The translations under genes and the position numbers were made by a program. The notes below the pieces were generated by a model, which saw only the letters and a program-made list of their open reading frames with translations, was not told where the DNA came from and searched no databases. 64,000 nt of DNA from Nitratireductor luteus (GTDB lineage Bacteria; Pseudomonadota; Alphaproteobacteria; Rhizobiales; Rhizobiaceae): positions 1 through 64,000 of the forward strand of contig NZ_JAOANW010000001.1 of assembly GCF_026162365.1 (NCBI RefSeq). The letters run 5' to 3'. Each line of letters opens with the position of its first letter. The stretch's first letter is position 1. Of this stretch, positions 31,549 through 39,245 are shown piece after piece.

Positions 31549-31872
31549 CCCTTCGTTCCTGAACCTTCAATGGGCGCCAGTACATTCGTGATCGCCCATG
31601 GTCTTTCAGTTCAAATGCGATCGCTTCCCGGGGACCTCACCGCATATCTTGCAGGACCTCCACGCCGGCCAAGCGACCGATTTGCCGCATATGGCCATCG
31701 CCTGCGACGAATACAAGCTCGGCGCGAAACAAACCCGATCGGCAGGCCCGCCTGGCAGACCACGGGCAAGCCTCGGTGCAACGACCGCCCTTGCTCCCGG
31801 TACGCTCACCGCCTTCTGGGTTCGAACATCATCCAAACCCAGGGATCGACGCACGAATCCAAACCCAAAGGA
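31549..31872. other. Gap without a recognised gene
   Basis: The stretch holds several short overlapping frames of 90-110 codons on both strands, none with family resemblance. A 10-codon minus-strand frame (31567-31599, MGDHECTGAH) ends just before the orphan terminator. Confidence 0.5.
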
Positions 31873-31901
31873 TTGACGCACGCCACCTCCTGTGTGACAT
31901 T
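31873..31901 (+). promoter_or_regulatory. Candidate promoter ahead of the NemR-like operator
   Basis: TTGACG (31873-31878) followed after 17 nt by GACATT (31896-31901). The -35 is good and the -10 poor. It lies directly before the palindrome at 31907-31922, which would sit at the start point. Confidence 0.4.
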
Positions 31902-31906
31902 CTAGT

Positions 31907-31922
31907 TAGACCGACCGGTCTA
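31907..31922. promoter_or_regulatory. NemR-like TetR operator
   Basis: TAGACCG-AC-CGGTCTA is a perfect 7-2-7 inverted repeat. It matches the remembered NemR-box pattern (TAGACC...GGTCTA). The regulator encoded at 32666-33274 is of the same TetR subgroup, so autoregulation of this small operon is the simplest reading. Confidence 0.7.
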
Positions 31923-31950
31923 TTCGAAGAATTGACAAGGGAGAACACTC

Positions 31951-32075
31951 ATGACGAAGCAGTCCCTTCGGTTCCGGCATCGCATGTACCCCGCCGCTTT
32001 CGCCTGATCGCACTCGCGGCATTCGCCGCGGGCCCTGCAGCGGCGCAGTGCCCGGCACCCCGATCGATTGATTAG
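31951..32075 (+). pseudogene. Decayed gene start: exported-protein signal peptide with frameshift
   Basis: An ATG at 31951 with GGGAG upstream opens MTKQSLRFRHRMYPAAFA and stops at 32007. Reading on in another frame gives RRFRLIALAAFAAGPAAAQ, a convincing Sec signal peptide, then stops at 32075. One base inserted or lost in the CCCC near 31990 would join the two. Only the signal peptide survives; the mature protein is missing. It sits directly behind the operator and before the cupin gene, so it was probably the first gene of the regulated unit. Confidence 0.45.
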
Positions 32076-32161
32076 GGGCTTTCCAAACCGACGAACCGAC
32101 TGGACGGAACGCTGCATTGGAACCGGCCTCTTTCACTCTCACCTGGAAAGGAAATGACGTG

Positions 32162-32527
32162 ATGACCACAGCCATTGAGATTCGGCGCTTCGACAAGCCC
32201 GACGACCTGCTCGATATGAAAGAATGCGGCGGCATCGCCATCATCAAGATGGGAACCGGAGCGACCGGCATGCACGCCGTGTTCGAACCTGGCTGGACCT
32301 GGGAAAAGGACGAGAAGCCACTTCTCGGCAACCCGGACTCGTGTCCGATGCACCACACCGGTTATTGCATCGCCGGCACGCTTGTCGTCCGCATGCTCGA
32401 TACCGGAGCGAGAACAAGAATCGCGCCCGGCGATTTCTTTGAGATCCCGCCAGACCACGACGCTCATGTGGAAGGCGACGATCGCGTGGAATTGATCCTC
32501 TTCGCGCCGCCCGAACACCAACACTGA
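32162..32527 (+). CDS. Cupin-domain protein
   Basis: A 121-residue single-domain cupin. HAVFEPGWTWEKDEKPLLG, CPMHHTGYCIAGTLVVRMLDTG and RIAPGDFFEIPPDHDAHVEGDD give the two cupin motifs with candidate metal-binding histidines and a glutamate. Such stand-alone cupins can be enzymes or small-molecule binders; no reaction can be assigned. It follows the decayed exported-protein gene and precedes the TetR regulator on the same strand. All three lie behind the NemR-like operator. The start at MTTAIEIRRF is chosen because upstream residues are not cupin-like. Confidence 0.8.
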   Translation: MTTAIEIRRFDKPDDLLDMKECGGIAIIKMGTGATGMHAVFEPGWTWEKDEKPLLGNPDSCPMHHTGYCIAGTLVVRMLDTGARTRIAPGDFFEIPPDHDAHVEGDDRVELILFAPPEHQH

Positions 32528-32665
32528 CCCGCGGCGTGCCCGGCACTTGCCGCCGGCGCGGCCCGCAAACTGCAAGGCCGCCCCGCCAACCAGCGTGGCG
32601 GCCTTGACCTTCGGCATCCGAGAGCCGATTTTTCGCACCTGAGGACCATGAGATGGACATTCTCG

Positions 32666-33274
32666 ATGAGTGATTCCACCAAGCAGCGGATGCTCGACGC
32701 GGGGCTGAAGATGCTCCTGCGCCATGGCTACAATGATCTTGGCATCCAGGCCGTGCTGCAGGAGACGGGCATGCCGAAAGGCTCGTTCTACCACCACTTC
32801 AGGAGCAAGGAGGATTTCGCCCTTCAGGTCATCGACCGCTATATGAGCGAGGTGCACGATGGACTGGACGATTCCTTGGGGGACCGCTCCCTGCCGCCGC
32901 TGGCTCGCGTGCGGAAGTTCTTCGAATCGACACGGGACAAATACCAGGAGGAAGGCTACCTCGGGTGCATGCTCGGCGGGCTGGGTCAGGAACTGTCCGG
33001 GGTCAGCCCTGTTTTTCAGCAGAAGATCGAGGCGTGTCTGTCCATCATCGCGGGCCGCATTGAGAACTGTCTGGAGGAGGCACGCGACCGAGGCGATCTT
33101 CCTTCGGGCTCGGACCTGCGGTTGTTGGCCGATCTGGTCGTGAATTGCTGGGAGGGAGCCGCCCTGCGCAGCAGGCTGCGTCGCGATCCGGCGCCTCTCG
33201 ATACCATGCTCGACTTCTACTTTGCTTCTGTCGCCTCGTCGCCCAAGACCTCGGCGGGAGTAGCTTCCGGCTGA
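32666..33274 (+). CDS. TetR/AcrR regulator, NemR-like
   Basis: 202 residues. The HTH spans about residues 10-55 (RMLDAGLKMLLRHGYNDLGI, then VLQETGMPKGSFYHHFRSKEDFALQVIDRY). The C-terminal domain with EEGYLGCMLGGLGQELSGVSPVF resembles the NemR subgroup, where a cysteine in this region (here the C of GCMLGG) can sense electrophiles. That sensing role is known for E. coli NemR and only inferred here. The target is likely the 31907-31922 palindrome. An ATG at 32648 is an alternative start. Confidence 0.88.
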   Translation: MSDSTKQRMLDAGLKMLLRHGYNDLGIQAVLQETGMPKGSFYHHFRSKEDFALQVIDRYMSEVHDGLDDSLGDRSLPPLARVRKFFESTRDKYQEEGYLGCMLGGLGQELSGVSPVFQQKIEACLSIIAGRIENCLEEARDRGDLPSGSDLRLLADLVVNCWEGAALRSRLRRDPAPLDTMLDFYFASVASSPKTSAGVASG

Positions 33275-33318
33275 TTCGCTTCCTGCGCCCGACAGGGGGC
33301 GCGGGGCACTGCAGCTGC

Positions 33319-33332
33319 AGGTTTGATCAAAC
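33319..33332. promoter_or_regulatory. Operator-like dyad, copy 1
   Basis: AGGTTTGATCAAAC contains the perfect 12-bp palindrome GTTTGATCAAAC. It shares the AGGTTTGA-N-CAAAC pattern with copy 2. Confidence 0.45.
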
Positions 33333-33475
33333 GAAAGTCCTTGTAGCGGCTCGCCCGATCAGCCAACCGCCAAGGAATTCCGCCGCATCGCCCCCCGCTC
33401 CGACAAGCTCTCCAGGATCTTCCGGTCCCCCGTTTCCCTCGCAACGCTCAGCTTTCCAGGCGCTTGTCGCTTTCC

Positions 33476-33491
33476 AGGTTTGAACAAACCT
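33476..33491. promoter_or_regulatory. Operator-like dyad, copy 2
   Basis: AGGTTTG-AA-CAAACCT is a perfect 7-2-7 inverted repeat, 157 nt from copy 1. Confidence 0.5.
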
Positions 33492-33583
33492 TGTTCCCAG
33501 TAGTCAGGCCATGAGCCGACCACGGCGCAGAGCCGGCTCGCGAATCTGCAGTACTGGGTCTATACGGCATCGTCGTCCTGGTT

Positions 33584-33604
33584 GGGGCGGTAGCCTGCCG
33601 CCCC
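33584..33604 (-). terminator. GC hairpin after the PRC-like gene
   Basis: GGGGCGG (33584-33590), 7-nt loop, CCGCCCC (33598-33604), 15 nt beyond the stop of the minus-strand gene. No T-tract follows, so termination is only likely. Confidence 0.4.
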
Positions 33605-33619
33605 AGCGATACGCGGCAC

Positions 33620-33991
33620 TCAGCTGCGCCGGATGAGCTCTTCTAGGGACGCCGTCAGGTGTACAGCGTCACCAGCGACAGAATCGATCTGCTCGGGTAG
33701 AACATACCGGTCCGCGGCAAGCAGCCCGTCGACGTCGACCCGGACGAAACCCTCTCTCAGAAGACGCTTCTGAAGGACTTCGGGAACATGGTCGGTCGTG
33801 AAAGCGCGGGCAAGGGACGCTGTCAGCGTCGATGCAAATTGGCCCGGATTGGGACCTGCCGTCAGTGTCTCGGCCTGCGGGTTCGACAGATCGCCTTCTG
33901 GCATATGAACTGTTTCGACGGTACCGATCTCTTCACCGGTAGCATCGATGATACGCATTCCGTCGTGTATTCTGCTCAAGACCTCGGTCAT
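33620..33991 (-). CDS. PRC-barrel/DUF2171-like protein
   Basis: 123 residues, soluble and acidic. The N-terminus IHDGMRIIDATGEEIGTVETVHM has the strand-turn pattern of PRC-barrel or DUF2171 proteins (a property stated as 'V-x-D-x-x-G-x-x-V-G-x-V'). The C-terminal part GFVRVDVDGLLAADRYVLPEQI repeats the theme of a small beta barrel. The function of such stand-alone proteins is unknown. It lies 89 nt downstream of the MerR gene on the same strand, possibly co-transcribed. Confidence 0.65.
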   Translation of the reverse strand: MTEVLSRIHDGMRIIDATGEEIGTVETVHMPEGDLSNPQAETLTAGPNPGQFASTLTASLARAFTTDHVPEVLQKRLLREGFVRVDVDGLLAADRYVLPEQIDSVAGDAVHLTASLEELIRRS

Positions 33992-34080
33992 TGCCTACTC
34001 TCCCTGCATCGGAACGGCCGGTTGTGGCCAACGCCCGATGGGGATCGTGGGTTCCCTGACGGAAGCACCAGACGCAGCGG

Positions 34081-34611
34081 TCAGCGCACCTGATCGAGCA
34101 AGCGCTTGCACTCCAGGAGGTCGAACAGGGTTTCCTGCAGGAGAGCACGGTTGTCGCGTGAAAGACGCGCGCCATCAGGGGTGACAGGGCCGTCCTCCTC
34201 GCCGCGGGCGATGCCGAAGAAGCGGCGGCTGGGCTTGGCTTTCGCCGTGCCTACCAGCATTTCCTCATCACCCGCCTTCTCGGACTTGGCCTCGGCCTCG
34301 GCCATCTTCTGCTGGGCTATGGCTTCAACAGCGGCCATGTCGCCGCGCCCGATAGCGACGACGAACTGGTTTCCGTTCTCACGCAAAAGCTTCTGAACGC
34401 CTTTGATGGTGTAGCCCTGATCGTAGAGCATATGGCGGATGCCCTTGATGAGTTCGACATCCTGCGGCCGGTAGTAGCGGCGGCCACCGCCACGTTTCAT
34501 TGGCTTGATCTGGGTGAAACGCGTTTCCCAGAAGCGCAGCACATGCTGCGGCAGATCCAGCTCCTCGGCAACCTCGCTGATGGTACGGAAGGCGTCTGGG
34601 CTCTTATCCAT
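34081..34611 (-). CDS. MerR-family transcriptional regulator
   Basis: 176 residues. The N-terminal HTH ([51 protein letters not shown], residues about 7-57) is a MerR DNA-binding domain with its wing. No metal-binding cysteines follow, so it is not a metal sensor of the CueR/ZntR type. The ligand is unknown. AGGAG sits just before the ATG at 34611. It is next to ihfA in the order fabH-ihfA-merR, which I remember as conserved in rhizobia. Confidence 0.9.
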   Translation of the reverse strand: MDKSPDAFRTISEVAEELDLPQHVLRFWETRFTQIKPMKRGGGRRYYRPQDVELIKGIRHMLYDQGYTIKGVQKLLRENGNQFVVAIGRGDMAAVEAIAQQKMAEAEAKSEKAGDEEMLVGTAKAKPSRRFFGIARGEEDGPVTPDGARLSRDNRALLQETLFDLLECKRLLDQVR

Positions 34612-34709
34612 CGGACTCCTCACATGGCTGGCATGAACGGTCTCAGGCAAGGATGTCCCGAGTCATGTCATTATTTCAACAGCTTTCAGCGGCCGGCGAC
34701 AGAGGTGTC

Positions 34710-35036
34710 TCAGCTGGCGGCTTTACCGTGCCTGCGGGCTTGATGAGCGTCCAGGATCTTCTGCTTGAGCACGTTCGACGCCTTGAACGTCATGACGCGG
34801 CGCGGCAGGATCGGAACCTCCTCGCCCGTCTTCGGGTTACGGCCAATGCGCTCATTCTTGTCGCGAACCTGAAAAGTCGCGAAGGAGGAAAGTTTCACGG
34901 TCTCGCCGCGAACCACCGCATCGCAGACTTCCTCAAGCACCATTTCGACAATCTGCGCCGATTCCGTGCGAGACAAGCCTACCTTGCGGTAAACCGCCTC
35001 GGCGAGGTCGGCTCGTGTAACCGTCTTTCCCCCCAT
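34710..35036 (-). CDS. ihfA: Integration host factor alpha subunit
   Basis: 108 residues. [33 protein letters not shown] is the dimerisation helix pair. [33 protein letters not shown] is the DNA-bending arm characteristic of IHF-alpha rather than HU. It works as a heterodimer with IHF-beta, encoded elsewhere, in DNA bending for transcription and recombination. An ATG at 35036 with GGGTGG upstream is preferred to the TTG at 35048. It follows fabH by 121 nt. Confidence 0.95.
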   Translation of the reverse strand: MGGKTVTRADLAEAVYRKVGLSRTESAQIVEMVLEEVCDAVVRGETVKLSSFATFQVRDKNERIGRNPKTGEEVPILPRRVMTFKASNVLKQKILDAHQARRHGKAAS

Positions 35037-35157
35037 CCGACCACCCAACCAATCGAAACTATTGAAAATTCAAGCGACTGCGACGACGTTACAAAACTTG
35101 GACGGGTAAGGTCAAGCACCCTGAACTAAGGGACAAATTATTGCTGTCGTTGAGGAA

Positions 35158-36129
35158 TTACCAGCGCAGCAAGACAGCGCCCCAAGTGAATCCGCCGCCC
35201 ATCGCCTCCAGCAAAACGAGGTCGCCGCGCTTTATCTTGCCCTCGTTTACGGCATGGGCCAGCGCCAGCGGCACGGAGGCCGCCGACGTGTTGCCGTGAA
35301 GGTCCACGGTGATGACCACCTTTTCCTCCGCTATCCCCAGCTTTTTCGCAGAGGCGTCGATGATGCGCTTGTTGGCCTGATGCGGCACGAACCAGTCGAT
35401 ATCCCCGGCGGAGATGCCGGCGCGGCCGAAGACGTCCTCGATCACATCGGTGATCATGCCTACAGCGTGCTTGAAGACTTCCCTGCCCTGCATGCGCAAA
35501 TGGCCGACGGTGCCGGTCGTCGACGGGCCACCATCGACGAAAAGCTTATCCTTCTGGGCGCCATCGGAGCGCAGGCTGGCGGCGATAATGCCGCGGTCGG
35601 CCAGAACACCGTCACCTTCGACGCCCTCCAGAACGACGGCACCCGCGCCGTCGCCGAACAGCACACAGGTCGTGCGGTCTTCCCAGTCCAGGATGCGAGA
35701 GAAGGTTTCCGAACCGATCACCAGGACACGCTTTGCCTGGCCCGCGCGGATGTGAAGATCGGCCGTATTGACCGCGTAGACGAACCCCGAACAGACCGCC
35801 TGCATGTCGAAAGCGAAGCCGTGGGCCATGCCCAGCCGGTCCTGGATCTCGACCGCAGTAGCGGGAAAGGTGTTGTTGGGTGTCGAGGTTGCCAGCACGA
35901 TCATGTCGATGTCGGCTGGTGTCAGCCCGGCATCGTCGAGCGCCTTGCGCGCTGCCGCTTCGCCCAGCGAGGCCGTGGTCTCATCGTCGGAGGCGATGTG
36001 ACGCTGGCGGATGCCGGTGCGCTGGACGATCCAATCGTCGGTGGTGTCGACAAGGGTCTCGAATTCGGCGTTCTTCATGATGCGGCGCGGCAGCGCCGAG
36101 CCTATGCCGCACACGGCTGACCTGATCAT
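35158..36129 (-). CDS. fabH: 3-oxoacyl-ACP synthase III
   Basis: 323 residues. The enzyme condenses acetyl-CoA with malonyl-ACP to start fatty acid synthesis. The catalytic triad is visible: C113 in [12 protein letters not shown], His in [11 protein letters not shown] and Asn in [30 protein letters not shown] and the final [13 protein letters not shown] are FabH signatures. The ATG lies 9 nt after the plsX stop, so the two are co-transcribed as in most bacteria. Confidence 0.97.
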   Translation of the reverse strand: MIRSAVCGIGSALPRRIMKNAEFETLVDTTDDWIVQRTGIRQRHIASDDETTASLGEAAARKALDDAGLTPADIDMIVLATSTPNNTFPATAVEIQDRLGMAHGFAFDMQAVCSGFVYAVNTADLHIRAGQAKRVLVIGSETFSRILDWEDRTTCVLFGDGAGAVVLEGVEGDGVLADRGIIAASLRSDGAQKDKLFVDGGPSTTGTVGHLRMQGREVFKHAVGMITDVIEDVFGRAGISAGDIDWFVPHQANKRIIDASAKKLGIAEEKVVITVDLHGNTSAASVPLALAHAVNEGKIKRGDLVLLEAMGGGFTWGAVLLRW

Positions 36130-36138
36130 ACTATTTCC

Positions 36139-37194
36139 TCAAACCCTTGAAGCCGCGTCGACGGCCGGCACGCTCAGCTTGCGCGCGTGATATAGATCGA
36201 GCGTAGAGCGCGTTTTCTCATAAAGGCCGCTTTTCACCATTTCGTAGCCCAATTCGACCGCAGCGGCAAAACCTTCCTCATCCGCACCGCCGTGGCTTTT
36301 GACGACGATACCCTTGAGGCCCAGAAACACTCCGCCATTGCTCTTGCGCACGTCCATCTTCTCCCGCAGGCGAGCGAACGCACCACGCGCGAAAAGATAG
36401 CCAATGCGTGCCATGAGCGTCCGGTTCATGGCCTCGCGCAGATATCCGCCGATCTGACGCGCCGTGCCTTCGGCCGACTTCAGCGCGATGTTGCCGGCGA
36501 ACCCTTCGGTCACGACGACATCTACCGTGCCCTTGCCGATGTCGTCGCCTTCGACGAAACCCTGGTACCGCATGGTCTCGAGGGCGGCCTCGCGCAGCAT
36601 GCGGCCGGCCTCCTTGACTTCCTCCTGGCCCTTGATTTCCTCCACGCCGACATTGAGCAGCCCGACCGTGGGCTGGTCAATGTCGAAGAGCGCGTTGGCC
36701 ATCGCCGCGCCGAGGATGGCGAAATCCACGAGTTGCTGCGCATCGGCGCCGATGGTCGCGCCGACATCGAGGACGATGCTCTCGCCCCTGATGGTGGGCC
36801 AAATGGCGGCAATGGCAGGGCGCTCGATGTCGGCCATGGTGCGCAGGCAGAATTTCGACATAGCCATCAAAGCGCCGGTGTTGCCGGCGGAGACGCATGC
36901 ATCGGCCTCGCCTGCCTTCACCGCCTCGATCGCCCGCCACATGGACGACTTCCAGCGCCCAAGACGCAGCGCCTGGCTCGGCTTGTCGTCCATACGCACC
37001 GCGACATCACAGTGGACGAACTCGCTGACTTCCTTCAGCCGCGGCAGCTTGTCCAGAACGGGGCGCACGATCTCCTCGCGGCCGAACAGCACAAAGCGGA
37101 TGTCAGGGCGACGCTCCACCACGCGCACAAGGCCGGGGAGCGTGGCCCCGGGTCCATGGTCCCCGCCCATAGCGTCAATCGAAATGCGTATCAC
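36139..37194 (-). CDS. plsX: Phosphate acyltransferase PlsX
   Basis: 351 residues. It makes acyl-phosphate from acyl-ACP for phospholipid synthesis at the membrane face. The N-terminus [20 protein letters not shown] is diagnostic. [19 protein letters not shown] and [16 protein letters not shown] are conserved. The start codon is GTG. It is followed by fabH at 9 nt. The rpmF gene that often precedes plsX in other bacteria is absent from the 103-nt gap; only the YceD-family gene lies upstream. Confidence 0.97.
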   Translation of the reverse strand: MIRISIDAMGGDHGPGATLPGLVRVVERRPDIRFVLFGREEIVRPVLDKLPRLKEVSEFVHCDVAVRMDDKPSQALRLGRWKSSMWRAIEAVKAGEADACVSAGNTGALMAMSKFCLRTMADIERPAIAAIWPTIRGESIVLDVGATIGADAQQLVDFAILGAAMANALFDIDQPTVGLLNVGVEEIKGQEEVKEAGRMLREAALETMRYQGFVEGDDIGKGTVDVVVTEGFAGNIALKSAEGTARQIGGYLREAMNRTLMARIGYLFARGAFARLREKMDVRKSNGGVFLGLKGIVVKSHGGADEEGFAAAVELGYEMVKSGLYEKTRSTLDLYHARKLSVPAVDAASRV

Positions 37195-37297
37195 GCGTTC
37201 ACTGCCTCATTCTGTTTCGGGCTGCCGCCTGAAAAGTCCGGCGAAAATAGCGGTTTTGGGCGCGCGCACAACCGCGTTTCAGCCAACTTCCCCTGTT

Positions 37298-37852
37298 TCA
37301 GCTTTGTCCACGCAGCTTCTTGAGCCCTTCATAGAGCGGGCCGGCTGGTTTTTCGTCGGCGTGGGATTCCACTTTGGAGGCAAGCTCCGATCCCTTCTTG
37401 CGCGGATAAGGGTCGATGCCGAGCACGAAGAACTCCTCGGCCACAGCGCCGAGATCGATTGTATCACCAGAGAAAGGTTCCGGCATATCGGCACCCTCGG
37501 CCTCGATCACGATTTCGCCATCGCGCCATTCCTGTCGCGCGAGGCGGGAGCCTTCGGGAATGAAGAGCGCCTCGAAATCCTCGGCGATTCGCGCAGGGAG
37601 CGGGTCGAGCGTGACGATGCATTCCTGCACGATATCGGCGGAAACGGTGCCCTTTACCCGAACGCCGTCCGCCTTCCACGGGCGAATCGCGATCTCGGCC
37701 TCGAAGCGCTCGACGGACAGAAGCCCGTGCGCTTTCGCCAGGCCGGCACGCTGATCCGGATCGGCCGTGATCGTCAGGTCCGTGCCCTTGCGCGGCAGCC
37801 GGCTGGTGCGAAATGGCAGGGAAACGGGGCTTTTGGCGTCAGTTTGTGTCAT
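37298..37852 (-). CDS. YceD/DUF177 family protein
   Basis: 184 residues. The family is usually linked to rpmF-plsX-fabH and has been tied to 23S rRNA metabolism in some bacteria. Conserved features here are VKGTVSADIVQECIVTLDPLPARIAEDFEALF (with one cysteine) and the acidic end DTIDLGAVAEEFFVLGIDPYPRKKG. The start at MTQTDAKSPV overlaps the upstream chaperone gene by 14 nt, suggesting translational coupling. Confidence 0.85.
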   Translation of the reverse strand: MTQTDAKSPVSLPFRTSRLPRKGTDLTITADPDQRAGLAKAHGLLSVERFEAEIAIRPWKADGVRVKGTVSADIVQECIVTLDPLPARIAEDFEALFIPEGSRLARQEWRDGEIVIEAEGADMPEPFSGDTIDLGAVAEEFFVLGIDPYPRKKGSELASKVESHADEKPAGPLYEGLKKLRGQS

Positions 37853-38393
37853 GGTCGTCTTCCACAGGGGCAAATGAAAGCTCGCCTGTCAATAACCGCT
37901 CTTCGTCGAGCCCCTTCAGCGCTTCATGGGCTCTGAGAATATAGTTGGCGAGATCGGTCGCCTCGCTCCATTCGGTCGCCTCCGGGCGGATATTGCGCCG
38001 AAGCGCCTCTGCAAGTGCGGCCACGTCACCCCTATCGACGGCCTCGCCATAGGCGGACAGCCGACCATAGAACATGCGCGCCAGCTTCTTGATGCGTTTG
38101 GGCACGCCCAGATCACCTATGCCCAACTCGCGCAGCGAGTGGTCGACGTCGTGGAAAAACTGGTCGGTTACGTCCTGAGCGACGGCGTGCGCGGCCCCCT
38201 CGGCTCCGCGCAGCCGATGCAGAAACAGAAACATGTGCACCGACAGCATCTCGAACCGGCCGAGCGGCGTGTCCGGCGTCTGCCATTCGGAATAAAACCG
38301 GGGCCGCCGCGCGGCCGCCACGATTTGTGCATAAAGGGCATCCACTACGGAACGACGATTGCGCCGGCGCGCACCCGCTAGCCACTGGAACAT
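37839..38393 (-). CDS. Ubiquinol-cytochrome c chaperone (CBP3 family)
   Basis: 184 residues. Homologous to CBP3, the assembly factor for cytochrome b of complex III. PLGRFEMLSVHMFLFLHRLRGAEG and DVDHSLRELGIGDLGVPKRIKKLARMFYGRLSAYGEA are the family core. It is cytoplasmic or peripheral to the inner membrane. The gene overlaps the DUF177 gene by 14 nt and is divergent from the BamE-like gene (165 nt between). Confidence 0.9.
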   Translation of the reverse strand: MFQWLAGARRRNRRSVVDALYAQIVAAARRPRFYSEWQTPDTPLGRFEMLSVHMFLFLHRLRGAEGAAHAVAQDVTDQFFHDVDHSLRELGIGDLGVPKRIKKLARMFYGRLSAYGEAVDRGDVAALAEALRRNIRPEATEWSEATDLANYILRAHEALKGLDEERLLTGELSFAPVEDDHDTN

Positions 38394-38558
38394 GAGGAAT
38401 GCCCTCCTTCAGGCTGGTTCTTCGGCGCTATTTGGCGCTCCGGCCGATACGCTGGCTTCATGCTGGTCCAGTTGCATCGGCGCGAAAGCTGGTTTACCCG
38501 TTTTGCCAATGCGTGCAAGGTGGCATGACGGCCTGGCCGCAAGCCCTACCGAGAGGAG

Positions 38559-39071
38559 ATGTTGTTGCAGGTGCATAAATTCAACGCCAGGAGCCGCCGG
38601 CTCATAGCGGCTCTCGCGCTTGGAGGCGCGGCACTCACCCTTGCCGGGTGCAATAATATCGGCGCCACCCTCGAGGCCAAGGAGACTTTCACGCAAGGCT
38701 ATGTCGTCGATCCGCAAGCGCTGGAGCTTGTGCCGGTGGGATCGAGCCGTGAGCAGGTGCTGCTGGCGCTCGGCACACCGTCGACCACAGCGACCTTCGA
38801 CAATGAGGTCTTCTATTACATTTCCCAGAAGCGCGTGCGTAACGCGGCTTTCATGAAGCCCAAGCTTGTCGATCAGCGGGTGTTGGCGGTCTATTTCGGC
38901 GATGATGGCCGGGTTACCCAGATCGCCGATTATGGCACCAAGGACGGCAAGTTGTTCGACTTCATCGCGCGCACCACGCCGACCGGCGGCAAGGACCAGA
39001 GTTTCCTTGGCCAACTCATCGCCGGTGTCGCAAAGGGTGGACCACCTTCCAACCCGCTCGGCGTGAACTGA
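38559..39071 (+). CDS. bamE: BamE/OmlA-family outer-membrane lipoprotein
   Basis: About 170 residues. A leader (RRLIAALALGGAALTLAGC) ends in the lipobox TLAGC, giving an outer-membrane lipoprotein. GYVVDPQALELVPVGSSREQVLLALGTPSTTATFDNEVFYYISQKR is the SmpA/OmlA domain of BamE, an accessory of the BAM outer-membrane protein insertase. The ATG at 38559 touches its GAGAGGAG ribosome site (38551-38558). The real start is therefore more likely TTG 38565 or GTG 38571. It ends at a strong hairpin. Confidence 0.92.
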   Translation: MLLQVHKFNARSRRLIAALALGGAALTLAGCNNIGATLEAKETFTQGYVVDPQALELVPVGSSREQVLLALGTPSTTATFDNEVFYYISQKRVRNAAFMKPKLVDQRVLAVYFGDDGRVTQIADYGTKDGKLFDFIARTTPTGGKDQSFLGQLIAGVAKGGPPSNPLGVN

Positions 39072-39092
39072 GTTTTCCACCATTCAAAACAG

Positions 39093-39125
39093 AAAGGCCC
39101 GCGGGATGCGCTCCCGCGGGCCTTT
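39093..39125. terminator. Terminator shared by bamE and hppA
   Basis: Perfect 14-bp stem AAAGGCCCGCGGGA (39093-39106) and TCCCGCGGGCCTTT (39112-39125), 5-nt loop, followed by TCC-TTTT on the plus side. It lies between converging genes. Confidence 0.85.
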
Positions 39126-39186
39126 TCCTTTTAGATCATTGCATCGTTTTACAGAGATGTCGAACTGATCCAACTATTTGACTTTA

Positions 39187-39232
39187 CGCAATTCCGGACG
39201 CGAAACCGGTTTCCATTTTTCCTGGAATTGCG
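39187..39232. repeat. Palindromic repeat related to 20332-20380
   Basis: CGCAATTCC (39187-39195) pairs with GGAATTGCG (39224-39232). The core GAAACCGGTTTCCATTTTTC matches the core of the repeat in the ytf operon. It lies between the bamE terminator and the hppA stop codon. Confidence 0.8.
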
Positions 39233-39245
39233 CCAACTTTCTCTG

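Larger units (their letters stand above)
33275..33619. other. 345-nt gap between converging genes, with two dyads and a hairpin
   Basis: No gene is recognisable. The stretch contains two related palindromes (33319-33332 and 33476-33491) and a GC hairpin (33584-33604). CTTTCCAGG occurs twice near 33450 and 33470. Confidence 0.6.

Noticed and set aside
31606-31881. Minus-strand frame of 91 codons as the gene ended by the orphan terminator
   Set aside because: Its sequence is Arg/Pro/Ala-rich without family features, and it has no ribosome site; the transcript remains unidentified.
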